From positions 3,750 through 67,749 of the forward strand of contig UQAW01000014.1 of the NCBI GenBank assembly GCA_900539175.1: a stretch of DNA of 64,000 nucleotides, in the 5' to 3' direction. Position 1 is the first letter of the stretch, and the number at the start of each line of letters is the position of its first letter. The notes below the pieces were generated by a model. That model saw only the letters and a list, made by a program, of their open reading frames with translations. It had not been told where the DNA came from and made no database searches. A program made the translations under genes and the position numbers. Of the stretch, positions 18,236-26,575 are shown piece after piece. Origin of the DNA: an uncultured Lachnospiraceae bacterium (GTDB taxonomy: Bacteria > Bacillota > Clostridia > Lachnospirales > Lachnospiraceae).

Positions 18236-19450
18236 ATGTTTAAAGTGAATGATAATTATTTAAAATTGCCCGGAAGCTACCTTTTTTCGACGATTGGAAA
18301 GAAGGTTCATGCTTTTCAGGAGGCGAATCCGGATAAAAAAGTGATACGTCTGGGAATCGGAGATGTAACCCAGCCTATCGCTCCGGCTATTATTGATACG
18401 CTGCATCATGCAGTGGATGAGATGGGGAATGCCGGGACATTCCGCGGATATGCGCCGGATCTGGGATACGACTTTTTGCGGAACGCAATTGCGGAGAATG
18501 ATTATAAAAGCCGCGGTTGTGATATCGCAGCAGATGAAATTTTTGTCTCGGACGGTGCAAAATGCGACTGCAGTAATATTCAGGAGATTTTCAGCCAGGA
18601 TAATAAAATTGCTGTATGTGACCCGGTTTATCCGGTTTATGTGGATTCCAATGTCATGGCAGGAAGAGCAGGGGAGTATAACTCTGTAACAGAGACATTT
18701 TCCGATGTGATTTACATGCCGTGTACGCTTGAAAATGATTTCTGTCCGGAACTTCCGAAAGAAACACCGGATATCATCTATCTGTGTTATCCCAACAATC
18801 CAACGGGTTCCACATTGACCAAAGACCAGCTTCAGGTCTGGGTAGATTATGCAAATAAAGTCGGGGCGGTTATCATCTACGATGCTGCCTATGAAGCATA
18901 TATCTCGGAGAAGAATGTTCCCCATTCCATCTATGAGTGCGAAGGTGCCCGTACCTGTGCAATCGAACTGCATAGTTTTTCCAAGAATGCCGGATTTACC
19001 GGACTGCGTCTTGGCTATACGGTCGTTCCGAAAGATCTGAAATCAGGGGATGTGATGCTTCACAGTCTTTGGGCAAGACGTCACGGAACGAAATACAATG
19101 GAGCACCATATATTATTCAAAGAGCAGGCGAGGCTGTTTATTCCGAGGAAGGAAAGGCACAGCTTCAGGCACAGGTGGCTTATTACATGAAGAATGCCGG
19201 AGTTATTTATAATGGTTTGAAAGAAGCCGGCTATACAGTTACCGGCGGTGTCAATGCACCGTATATCTGGCTGAAGACTCCGGATGGTCTGACCTCCTGG
19301 GAATTCTTTGATAAGCTTTTGGAGGAAGTAAATGTTGTCGGAACACCGGGGGCAGGATTTGGCCCAAGCGGTGAGGGATATTTCCGGCTCACGGCATTCG
19401 GAACGTATGAGAATACGGTGGAGGCAGTGGAAAGAATTAAAAAAATGTAA
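18236..19450 (+). CDS. dapL: LL-diaminopimelate aminotransferase
   Basis: DapL converts tetrahydrodipicolinate and glutamate directly to LL-diaminopimelate, a one-step bypass in lysine and peptidoglycan synthesis. The 404-residue fold-type I aminotransferase has the PLP lysine in LHSFSKNAGFTGLRLG and the substrate motif YPNNPTGS. Length and the opening NDNYLKLPGSYLF fit the DapL family rather than general aspartate aminotransferases. GAGGAG lies about 9 bases before the ATG. It follows the ANTAR gene by 52 bases with no terminator between, so it may share the glnA transcript; it uses glutamate as amino donor. Confidence 0.95.
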   Translation: MFKVNDNYLKLPGSYLFSTIGKKVHAFQEANPDKKVIRLGIGDVTQPIAPAIIDTLHHAVDEMGNAGTFRGYAPDLGYDFLRNAIAENDYKSRGCDIAADEIFVSDGAKCDCSNIQEIFSQDNKIAVCDPVYPVYVDSNVMAGRAGEYNSVTETFSDVIYMPCTLENDFCPELPKETPDIIYLCYPNNPTGSTLTKDQLQVWVDYANKVGAVIIYDAAYEAYISEKNVPHSIYECEGARTCAIELHSFSKNAGFTGLRLGYTVVPKDLKSGDVMLHSLWARRHGTKYNGAPYIIQRAGEAVYSEEGKAQLQAQVAYYMKNAGVIYNGLKEAGYTVTGGVNAPYIWLKTPDGLTSWEFFDKLLEEVNVVGTPGAGFGPSGEGYFRLTAFGTYENTVEAVERIKKM

Positions 19451-19481
19451 GAAATTGGCGTAAATTTTGTAGAATTTACCC

Positions 19482-19510
19482 TTTACAAACAAAAAATTTC
19501 TGTGTATACT
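19482..19510 (+). promoter_or_regulatory. promoter of the T-box leader and aspS operon
   Basis: TTTACA (19482-19487) and TATACT (19505-19510) are 17 bases apart, 31 bases after dapL ends. Transcription should start near 19517. Confidence 0.75.
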
Positions 19511-19516
19511 AAACGA

Positions 19517-19770
19517 CATAAAAAAGCTGAGAAGGAAACTCTGTATGTGAAACTTGACAGGAAGCGGATGTCACCGACTGAGAGCATCTGCAGGAGGGAA
19601 GCATGCAATAGGGAACATTCCGGAGCCGGGCTGCTGAACTTTAGTAGGCAGTCACGTACTACGCGTTAAGTAGAAAAAGAGGTGCGGCGAAGATGCCGTA
19701 CAAAGCGGGTGGTACCGCGGATATTGATATTCCGTCCCGAAACGTTTTTATGACGTTTCGGGACTTTTTC
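19517..19770 (+). promoter_or_regulatory. T-box riboswitch (tRNA-sensing leader) for aspS-gatCAB
   Basis: The T-box core GGGTGGTACCGCGG is at 19707-19720, and the intrinsic terminator (12-bp stem GTCCCGAAACGT with its complement, then TTTTT) is at 19734-19770. Stem I can be traced: TGTATGT pairs with GCATGCA, the distal arm is GCGGATG/CATCTGC, and the basal GGAA pairs with TTCC. This leaves ATAGGGAACA as the 3' side of the specifier loop. It contains GAAC (19613-19616), that is GAA (Glu) and AAC (Asn) in overlapping registers. Uncharged tRNA pairing with the specifier and with the T-box sequence would block the terminator. The specifier assignment is by hand folding. Confidence 0.9.
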
Positions 19771-19791
19771 GGTTTTCGAGGTGGTGGGGTG

Positions 19792-20000
19792 GCGAAATCC
19801 CTGAGGGAAGGAGACGGCAAAGTTTTGTAGCGATTGCTTGCTCTATCGCTTCTCCTCAATTGAACTTTAAGAATTACTAAATCAGACGTCGCGGAGAGCC
19901 GCTCCGCCTGAAGTAATTCTAAAAGTTCATTTTCGGACGCGCTTTCGAGTCAGCGCAATCGCTACAAAACTTTGCCGCCTCCTTCCCTCAGGGATTTCGC
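19792..20000. repeat. 209-bp imperfect palindrome between T-box and aspS
   Basis: The outer arms, 19792-19837 and 19955-20000, are inverted copies matching at 45 of 46 bases. Inner arms 19861-19877 and 19913-19929 match at 16 of 17, and the tip has a GCGGAG/CTCCGC hairpin. No protein is encoded. Near-identical arms indicate either recent insertion or selection for pairing. Any aspS transcript starting at the T-box must pass through it. Bases 20001-20203 between it and aspS show no recognised feature beyond the aspS ribosome site. Confidence 0.85.
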
Positions 20001-20203
20001 AATTTACGGGTTGAAAGACGGAAGATGGGAGTGTGCAGGTGATGGAAGTGGTAAAAATAACAGATTGTGCTGAATCGTTAAAAAGTTGATGGAGTCATAG
20101 GGCTTGCAGTGTTATAGGGAGTTCTGGCAGGATTTTGGGAATGATATTTTGGTGCTTGTAATAAAAAAGTTTGAGAGGATTTATAAGAGAGGAGAAATAG
20201 ATT

Positions 20204-21535
20204 ATGGATTTTGTAAAAGGTGTGAAGCAGGTGGAGGATTTGTCGATTGCGCAGCTGCAGGAGGCGGAGTTTGAGGGGAAAGAGGTAAAGGTACGGGGAG
20301 CGATTCATTCGATCCGGGATATGGGGGAGGTTGCTTTTGTGGTGCTTCGTAAGCGGGATGGACTGGTTCAGACGGTTTATGAAGAGGGAGCTTGTGAATT
20401 CAGTATTAAGGAGTTGAAGGAAGCGGATACGGTTGAGGTGTCGGGAACGGTGAAGGAAGAGCATCGGGCGCCTAATGGGATTGAGATTTTGCTGAAGTCG
20501 GTTACGGTTTTGTCGGAGCCGGCGGAGCCGATGCCCCTTGCGGTTTCCAAGTGGAAGATGAATACTTCGTTGGAAGCGATGTTGGATCGGCGGTCGATTG
20601 CGCTGCGGAATGTGAGAGAACGGGCGAAATTTAAGCTGCAGGAGGGGGTTGTTCGGGCATTTCGTGACTTTCTGTATGAGCAGGGGTTTACGGAGATTCA
20701 TACGCCGAAGATTGGTGCCAAGAGTGCAGAGGGAGGAGCAAACCTGTTTAAGCTGGAGTATTTTCATAAACCGGCGGTATTGCAGCAGAGTCCTCAGTTT
20801 TATAAGCAGATGATGGTCGGCGTGTTTGACCGTGTGTTTGAGACAGGGCCGGTATTCCGGGCAGAGAAGCACAATACGAAGCGTCATCTGAATGAGTATA
20901 CTTCTCTGGATTTTGAGATGGGATATATTGATGACTTTACAGATATCATGGCGATGGAGACTGGGTTTTTACAGCATATGGTAACTCTTTTGAAAAAGGA
21001 TTACAGTAAGGAACTGAACCTTTTGAATGTGAAGCTGCCGAAGGTGGAGGAGATTCCAAGTGTGCCGTTCGCGAAGGCAAAAGAGCTGGTGGCTGAGAAG
21101 TACAACAGAAAGATCCGGAATCCTTTTGATCTGGAGCCGGAAGAGGAGACGTTGATCGGACAGTATTTCAAAGAGGAATATGATGCGGATTTTGTATTTG
21201 TCACCCATTATCCATCCAAGAAGCGTCCGTTCTATGCGATGGATGATCCGGAGGATACAAGATATACCTTAAGTTTTGATTTGCTGTTCCATGGCATGGA
21301 GATTACGACCGGAGGTCAGCGTATTCACGATTATCATCAGCTGATGGAAAAGATTGAGGCAAGAGGAATGGAGGCTGAGGGTATGGATCAGTATCTGGAT
21401 ACGTTTAAGCATGGTATGCCGCCTCATGGAGGACTGGGAATCGGTCTGGAACGTCTGACCATGAAACTGATCGGTGAGGATAATGTCCGTGAGACTACAT
21501 TGTTCCCCCGTGATTTGAATCGTTTGGAGCCGTAA
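20204..21535 (+). CDS. aspS: aspartyl-tRNA synthetase, archaeal/eukaryal type, probably non-discriminating
   Basis: The 443-residue class II synthetase charges tRNA(Asp) and, in this type, usually also tRNA(Asn) with aspartate. It has an N-terminal OB fold (VKVRGAIHSIRDMG), motif 2 around PVFRAEKHNTKRHLNEYTS and motif 3 GGLGIGLERLTMKLIG. It lacks the ~100-residue GAD insertion that makes standard bacterial AspRS about 590 residues, so it belongs with the archaeal-type enzymes. Together with gatCAB downstream this implies indirect synthesis of Asn-tRNA. GAGGAG precedes the ATG. Expression is expected to depend on T-box readthrough across the palindrome. Local base use is slightly richer in G than neighbours, which may hint at transfer but is weak evidence. 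Confidence 0.94.
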   Translation: MDFVKGVKQVEDLSIAQLQEAEFEGKEVKVRGAIHSIRDMGEVAFVVLRKRDGLVQTVYEEGACEFSIKELKEADTVEVSGTVKEEHRAPNGIEILLKSVTVLSEPAEPMPLAVSKWKMNTSLEAMLDRRSIALRNVRERAKFKLQEGVVRAFRDFLYEQGFTEIHTPKIGAKSAEGGANLFKLEYFHKPAVLQQSPQFYKQMMVGVFDRVFETGPVFRAEKHNTKRHLNEYTSLDFEMGYIDDFTDIMAMETGFLQHMVTLLKKDYSKELNLLNVKLPKVEEIPSVPFAKAKELVAEKYNRKIRNPFDLEPEEETLIGQYFKEEYDADFVFVTHYPSKKRPFYAMDDPEDTRYTLSFDLLFHGMEITTGGQRIHDYHQLMEKIEARGMEAEGMDQYLDTFKHGMPPHGGLGIGLERLTMKLIGEDNVRETTLFPRDLNRLEP

Positions 21536-21544
21536 GCAGGAAAC

Positions 21545-21581
21545 CGGTCTCAAAACCGGCTCCCGGAGAGTTTGGAGACCG
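21545..21581 (+). other. hairpin between aspS and gatC
   Basis: CGGTCTC (21545-21551) pairs with GAGACCG (21575-21581) around a G/C-rich interior. No U-tract follows, so the operon probably continues; it could be a processing or stability element. Its role is unknown. Confidence 0.35.
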
Positions 21582-21617
21582 CCTGGCGATATAAAAAAAT
21601 TGGAGAGGAGAAAAAAG

Positions 21618-21911
21618 ATGGCTGAGATTATTACCGACGAAACAATTGATTATGTGGGGATTCTTGCAAAGCTGAAGCTGAACGAGGAGGAAAAGGTTCA
21701 GGCAAAAGCAGATATGCAGAAGATGTTGGATTATATTGATAAATTGGATGAACTGGATACGACAGGTGTAGAGCCGATGTCCCATGTGTTTGCGGTAAAT
21801 AACGTATTCCGTGAGGATGTGGTTGTCAATGGGGATGACAGAGACAATATGCTTGCAAATGCACCCGAGAAGAAAGAGGGACAGTATAAAGTTCCGAAAA
21901 CAGTGGAATAG
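21618..21911 (+). CDS. gatC: Asp-tRNA(Asn)/Glu-tRNA(Gln) amidotransferase subunit C
   Basis: GatC is the small subunit that wraps and stabilises GatA against GatB. The 97-residue protein contains the family pattern TDETIDYVGILAKLKLNEEE and ends with GVEPMSHVFAVNNVFREDV. The frame is open from 21600, but the ATG at 21618 follows GGAGAGGAG at normal spacing and gives the usual MAEI start. It is 12 bases ahead of gatA in an operon with aspS and gatB. Confidence 0.93.
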   Translation: MAEIITDETIDYVGILAKLKLNEEEKVQAKADMQKMLDYIDKLDELDTTGVEPMSHVFAVNNVFREDVVVNGDDRDNMLANAPEKKEGQYKVPKTVE

Positions 21912-21923
21912 GAGGAAACTTTG

Positions 21924-23384
21924 ATGGATTTGATGCAGTTTACAGCAGTGCAGCTTTCAGAAAAAATCAAAGCGGGAGAAGTGACGGTACTGGATGCTGT
22001 GGAAGCTTCTCTGGCGGCTTTGGAAGCGCAGGAGAAAAAAATCAATGCTTTTATTACAGTTGATGAGGAAGGAGCACGGAAAAGGGCAAAAGAAGTTCAG
22101 GAGAAGATTGACAGAGGCGAACTTGACGGACCGTTGGCAGGTGTTCCGATTGCGATTAAGGATAATATATGTACCAGAGGACTGAAAACTACCTGCGCAT
22201 CCAAAATCTTGTATAATTTTGTTCCGACTTATGATGCTCAGGTGATTGAGAATCTGGAAGCGGCGGGAGCTGTGATCATCGGTAAGACGAATATGGATGA
22301 ATTTGCCATGGGCAGCACCACAGAGACATCCGCTTATGGAGAGACGAAAAATCCTGTAAATCCCGAGCATGTTCCGGGCGGTTCCTCCGGCGGTTCCTGC
22401 GCGGCGGTGGGAGCCGGGGAAGTAACTTGTGCGCTGGGAAGCGATACGGGCGGTTCCATTCGTCAGCCCAGTTCTTTCTGTGGAGTTACCGGTATGAAAC
22501 CAACTTATGGAGCTGTATCACGATATGGTCTGATCGCTTACGGCTCTTCTCTGGATCAGATCGGACCGATTACGAAAGATGTGACGGACTGCGCTGCTAT
22601 CCTGCAGATCATTGCATCTCATGACCGGAAGGATTCTACTTCTGTAGAACTGGAAGATTATGATTTTATGTCCGCATTAAAAGAGGATATATCGGATCTG
22701 AAAATCGGTATTCCAAACGATTATTTCGGAGAAGGTCTCGATCCGGAAATTAAAGAGAGCATTTTACGTGCAGCAGATACGCTGAAAGGACTTGGGGCAT
22801 CTGTGGAATCCTTCGACCTGGGGATGGTGGAATATGCGATTCCTGCTTACTATGTCATTGCCTCCGCAGAGGCGAGCTCCAACCTGGAACGATTTGATGG
22901 GGTAAAATACGGTTACCGGAGTGAAGGATATGAAGGGCTTCATGATATGTATAAGAGAAGCCGTACCGAGGGCTTTGGCCCGGAAGTGAAGCGTCGTATT
23001 ATGTTGGGAAGCTTTGTATTAAGTTCCGGTTATTATGATGCTTACTATCTGAAGGCACTCCGGACAAAAGCCCTGATTAAGAAGGCGTTTGATGAGGCAT
23101 TTGCAAAATATGATGTGATACTTGCACCGGCTGCACCTTCTACGGCGCCGAAACTGGGGGATTCCTTAAGTGATCCGCTGAAGATGTATCTGAGTGATAT
23201 CTACACCGTATCCGTAAACCTGGCAGGTCTTCCGGGAATTTCTCTTCCCTGCGGTGTGGACAGCAAAGGATTGCCGATCGGTATGCAGATGATCGGTGAC
23301 TGTTTCAGTGAAAAAACACTGTTGCGTGCGGCTTATACTTATGAGCAGAACCGCGGTAAAGTGATGAGAAAGGAGGAGTGTTAA
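21924..23384 (+). CDS. gatA: Asp-tRNA(Asn)/Glu-tRNA(Gln) amidotransferase subunit A
   Basis: GatA is the glutaminase subunit that supplies ammonia to GatB through a tunnel. The 486-residue amidase has the Ser-cisSer-Lys triad at Lys79 (VPIAIKDN), Ser154 (GGSSGG) and Ser178 (SDTGGSIR), the positions known for staphylococcal GatA. GGAGG at 21911-21915 is 8 bases before the ATG at 21924; a TTG one codon earlier is in frame but too near the ribosome site. It starts 12 bases after gatC and ends one base before the gatB start. Confidence 0.97.
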   Translation: MDLMQFTAVQLSEKIKAGEVTVLDAVEASLAALEAQEKKINAFITVDEEGARKRAKEVQEKIDRGELDGPLAGVPIAIKDNICTRGLKTTCASKILYNFVPTYDAQVIENLEAAGAVIIGKTNMDEFAMGSTTETSAYGETKNPVNPEHVPGGSSGGSCAAVGAGEVTCALGSDTGGSIRQPSSFCGVTGMKPTYGAVSRYGLIAYGSSLDQIGPITKDVTDCAAILQIIASHDRKDSTSVELEDYDFMSALKEDISDLKIGIPNDYFGEGLDPEIKESILRAADTLKGLGASVESFDLGMVEYAIPAYYVIASAEASSNLERFDGVKYGYRSEGYEGLHDMYKRSRTEGFGPEVKRRIMLGSFVLSSGYYDAYYLKALRTKALIKKAFDEAFAKYDVILAPAAPSTAPKLGDSLSDPLKMYLSDIYTVSVNLAGLPGISLPCGVDSKGLPIGMQMIGDCFSEKTLLRAAYTYEQNRGKVMRKEEC

Positions 23385-23385
23385 G

Positions 23386-24816
23386 ATGGCAAAGCAGTAT
23401 GAAACCGTCATTGGCCTTGAAGTCCATGTAGAACTTGCAACAAAGACAAAAATTTTCTGCGGCTGTTCCACCGCATTCGGAGGTGCGCCGAATACCCATA
23501 CCTGTCCGGTCTGCACCGGTATGCCGGGTTCTCTTCCGGTACTCAATAAGCAGGTTGTGGAATATGCCATGGCTGTAGGTCTGGCAGCCAACTGTCAGAT
23601 CAACCAATATTGTAAATTTGACCGAAAGAATTATTTCTATCCGGATAATCCGCAGAACTATCAGATTTCCCAGTTATATCTGCCTATCTGTCATGACGGA
23701 TGGATTGAGATAGATACGGCAGCAGGAAAGAAAAAAATCCGGATTCACGAAATCCATATGGAAGAGGACGCAGGAAAGCTGATTCATGACGAGTGGGATG
23801 ACTGTTCACTGGTGGACTATAATCGAAGCGGTGTCCCTCTGATCGAGATCGTTTCAGAGCCGGATATGAGAAGTGCAGAGGAAGTGGTAGCTTATCTGGA
23901 AAAATTGCGCATGTTGATTCAGTATCTGGGTGCCTCAGACTGTAAATTGCAGGAGGGTTCCATGCGTGCTGATGTGAACTTGTCTGTCCGTGAAGTTGGA
24001 GCAGAGCAGTTCGGAACGCGTACAGAGATGAAGAATCTGAACTCTTTCAAGGCGATTTCCAGAGCAATTGAAGGTGAGAAGGCAAGACAGATTGAACTTC
24101 TGGAAGAAGGACGTAAGGTGCTTCAGGAAACCAGAAGGTGGGATGACAATAAGGAGTATTCTTATGCGATGCGTTCCAAGGAAGATGCACAGGATTACCG
24201 CTATTTCCCGGATCCGGATCTGCCGCCAATCCTGATCAGTGATGACTGGATGAATCGTGTAAAAGATTCTCTTCCGGAACTCCAGCCGGAAAAACAGAAG
24301 CGTTATGAGGAAGTATATAAGCTTCCGGTGTATGACGCGGGAATCATCACAGGTTCTAAGAAACTGGCGGATATTTTTGAGGAAACCGTAGCACTTTGCA
24401 GAAATCCAAAGAAAGTATCCAACTGGCTGATGGTGGAAACCCTTCGTCTGTTAAAGGAACATAATCAGGAGCCGGAAGATCTCACCTTTTCACCGGAAAA
24501 TCTGGCGAAGCTGATTCAATTGACGGAGGATGGTTCTGTAAACAGCACTGTGGCAAAGGAAGTATTTGAAAAAATATTTGAGGAAGATGTAGATCCGGAT
24601 GCTTATGTTGCAGAACACGGACTTAAGACGGTCAATGATACGGGTCTTCTGGAGGAAGTGATACGGAAGGTTCTGGAAGCAAATCCGGATGTTGTGGCAG
24701 ATTATAAAGGGGGTAAGGAAAAGGTATTTGGCTTTTTGGTGGGGCAGGTTATGAAAGAGATGAAAGGTAAGGCAAATCCTGCTATGGCAAGTGAAATGCT
24801 GAAAAAGCTGATGTAA
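23386..24816 (+). CDS. gatB: Asp-tRNA(Asn)/Glu-tRNA(Gln) amidotransferase subunit B
   Basis: GatB activates the mischarged aminoacyl-tRNA with ATP and transfers ammonia to it, making Gln-tRNA or Asn-tRNA. The 476-residue protein opens with YETVIGLEVHVELATKTKIF, has the Cys set CGCS and CPVC for the zinc site, the motif LQEGSMRADVNLS, and a C-terminal YqeY-like tRNA-binding tail ending NPAMASEMLKKLM. Its ribosome site lies inside the gatA end (AAAGGAGGAG). No dedicated GlnRS or AsnRS gene is in this window, so the complex may serve both tRNAs. Confidence 0.97.
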   Translation: MAKQYETVIGLEVHVELATKTKIFCGCSTAFGGAPNTHTCPVCTGMPGSLPVLNKQVVEYAMAVGLAANCQINQYCKFDRKNYFYPDNPQNYQISQLYLPICHDGWIEIDTAAGKKKIRIHEIHMEEDAGKLIHDEWDDCSLVDYNRSGVPLIEIVSEPDMRSAEEVVAYLEKLRMLIQYLGASDCKLQEGSMRADVNLSVREVGAEQFGTRTEMKNLNSFKAISRAIEGEKARQIELLEEGRKVLQETRRWDDNKEYSYAMRSKEDAQDYRYFPDPDLPPILISDDWMNRVKDSLPELQPEKQKRYEEVYKLPVYDAGIITGSKKLADIFEETVALCRNPKKVSNWLMVETLRLLKEHNQEPEDLTFSPENLAKLIQLTEDGSVNSTVAKEVFEKIFEEDVDPDAYVAEHGLKTVNDTGLLEEVIRKVLEANPDVVADYKGGKEKVFGFLVGQVMKEMKGKANPAMASEMLKKLM

Positions 24817-24848
24817 GAACTCCCATCCCATACGGTGCGCCGGAATGA

Positions 24849-25757
24849 ATGTTCCGATATACTCCGGTATGTGCAAAGCAATGTGTGAAAGCATATGATA
24901 ATAAGAAATATGCAATTGAGGCAAATGTGATGGAGCAGCGTCTGACAGGGAAGGATATCGGAATTGCGTATCTGGATACCGGTATTTTTCCTCATATTGA
25001 TTTTGATGACCGGATACTGGTATTTCGGGATTTTATAGATGGCAGGGATCTTCCCTACGATAATAATGGGCATGGCACGCATACAGCTGGAATCGCAGCA
25101 GGCAGCGGAAGGGCAGGAAACGGACGTTTCCGGGGTGTGGCACCGGGAACGTCCATAATTTCGCTGAAAGTGCTGGATCAGTATGGAAATGGGCAGAAGG
25201 AAGACGTATTGAAGGCTTTGGACTGGATAATTGCAAACCGGGAACGATATGGAATCCGGATTGTAAATATATCTGTCGGGACGACGGAAAAAGATGCCAG
25301 GATTCATAAAGCTCTGACAGATGGGGTGGAGAAGGTCTGGGATGCGGGACTTGTGGTGGTGGCAGCCGCTGGAAATATGGGACCAAAACCAGGCAGTATC
25401 ACAGCTCCGGGAAGTAGTAAGAAGATTATTACTGTCGGTTCTTCTGATATGATAACTTCTGCATTTCCGATATCAGGAAGAGGACCGACCAGAGAATGTA
25501 TCTGTAAACCGGATGTGGTAGCTCCGGGTCAGTCGATTATGAGCTGCGCACCAAGACCAGGCAGATATGTTGCAAAAAGCGGTACTTCGATGTCGACACC
25601 CAGAATCTCCGGTGGAATTGCGTTGCTTTTGGAAAAATATCCGGAACTTACCAATGTACAGATCAAAGAACGACTTTTGAGGACGGCAAAGGATCTGGGG
25701 CTCCCGCGGAATCAGCAGGGACATGGTTTATTTCAACTGCAAAGATTTTTGAATTAG
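24849..25757 (+). CDS. S8 subtilisin-like serine protease, AprX-like
   Basis: This compact 302-residue subtilase has the full triad: Asp43 (GIAYLDTGIFPH), His75 (NNGHGTHTAG) and Ser247 (KSGTSMSTP), with oxyanion Asn176. No signal peptide or membrane segment is visible, as in the intracellular AprX family of Bacillus. Its substrate is unknown. The ATG at 24849 has only a poor ribosome site; another Met at residue 28 has GAGG 8 bases upstream, but the residues between (CVKAYDNKKYAIEANVM) look like family sequence, so the longer form is preferred. It starts 32 bases after gatB and may be read through from that operon. Confidence 0.85.
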   Translation: MFRYTPVCAKQCVKAYDNKKYAIEANVMEQRLTGKDIGIAYLDTGIFPHIDFDDRILVFRDFIDGRDLPYDNNGHGTHTAGIAAGSGRAGNGRFRGVAPGTSIISLKVLDQYGNGQKEDVLKALDWIIANRERYGIRIVNISVGTTEKDARIHKALTDGVEKVWDAGLVVVAAAGNMGPKPGSITAPGSSKKIITVGSSDMITSAFPISGRGPTRECICKPDVVAPGQSIMSCAPRPGRYVAKSGTSMSTPRISGGIALLLEKYPELTNVQIKERLLRTAKDLGLPRNQQGHGLFQLQRFLN

Positions 25758-25760
25758 AGA

Positions 25761-25799
25761 TTGACAAATCTTCCGGTTGATTGTACTATTGTATACAAT
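25761..25799 (+). promoter_or_regulatory. promoter and palindromic operator of the GntR gene
   Basis: TTGACA (25761-25766) and TACTAT (25784-25789) are 17 bases apart. A perfect palindrome ATTGTATACAAT (25788-25799), extendable to 14 bases with the flanking T and A, overlaps the -10 box and probable start. FadR-type GntR proteins bind short palindromes of this kind, so autorepression is likely. Confidence 0.7.
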
Positions 25800-25886
25800 A
25801 ATACAACCAGCCGGAAGTACCTTCATAAGATAGGATTTTCTGAATGGTTGTATCATATCTACAGGTTATGGAGGCGTAGAACGATT

Positions 25887-26555
25887 ATGACAAAGTCAGG
25901 TTCTTCCCTGCGCAGCAAAGTGTACCAGAGTATAAGGGAAGAGATACTTAGCGGTGATTTTCAGGAAGGCGAGGAATTGGTTGAAGCTTCGCTTGGAGAG
26001 AAAATGGGTGTTTCCAGAACACCGGTGCGGGAGGCATTAAGGCAGCTTGCGCTGGAGGATCTGGTGGAGATTATTCCCAATAAGGGTGCTTTTGTAAAAG
26101 GGATCGCGGCGGAAGATGTTGAAGATATCTATCTGATTCGTTCAAAACTGGAAGGACTATGTGCCCGGCGGGCAGCCAAAAGGGCGGTGAAAGCAGAATT
26201 GGAGGCTATGGAGGAAGCAATTTATCTTTCGGAATTTCATGCAAAAAAAGGAAATTACGAGCAGGTTTATGAACAGGACACCCGTTTTCATGAGCTCATG
26301 TATGAATCCTGTCACAGCAGGATGCTTTCTTCTTTACTATCGCAGTATCATCAATATGTCCAGAAGGTAAGAAAGCTGACTTTGCAGAATCAGAATCGTT
26401 CCGACAGAAGCAATGCGGAACATGCCCAGATTTTAAACGCCATCCAGAACCGGGAGGAAGAGCAGGCTGAGCGCCTTGCCACACAGCATATATTAAATAC
26501 CATGGAAAACTTGAAGCAGTACAATATAGACCGTCTGCTTCATCAGCAAGACTGA
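25887..26555 (+). CDS. GntR-family transcriptional regulator (FCD/FadR subfamily)
   Basis: The 222-residue protein has an N-terminal winged helix ([20 protein letters not shown], then [20 protein letters not shown]) and a C-terminal all-helical FCD ligand domain with metal-binding His and Asp candidates ([12 protein letters not shown], later [11 protein letters not shown]). The frame is open from 25761, but that stretch contains the promoter, so the start is the ATG at 25887 behind GGAGG (12 bases). FCD regulators usually sense small organic acids. It sits 20 bases before icd in the same direction, so it may control its own operon with isocitrate, 2-oxoglutarate or citrate as effector; the ligand is inference. 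Confidence 0.9.
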   Translation: MTKSGSSLRSKVYQSIREEILSGDFQEGEELVEASLGEKMGVSRTPVREALRQLALEDLVEIIPNKGAFVKGIAAEDVEDIYLIRSKLEGLCARRAAKRAVKAELEAMEEAIYLSEFHAKKGNYEQVYEQDTRFHELMYESCHSRMLSSLLSQYHQYVQKVRKLTLQNQNRSDRSNAEHAQILNAIQNREEEQAERLATQHILNTMENLKQYNIDRLLHQQD

Positions 26556-26575
26556 GAGTTGCAAGGAGGACGATT

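Noticed and set aside
20078..20887. 269-codon minus-strand frame over the aspS start
   Set aside because: Low-complexity Arg/Leu/His composition typical of an antisense shadow of a G-rich gene.
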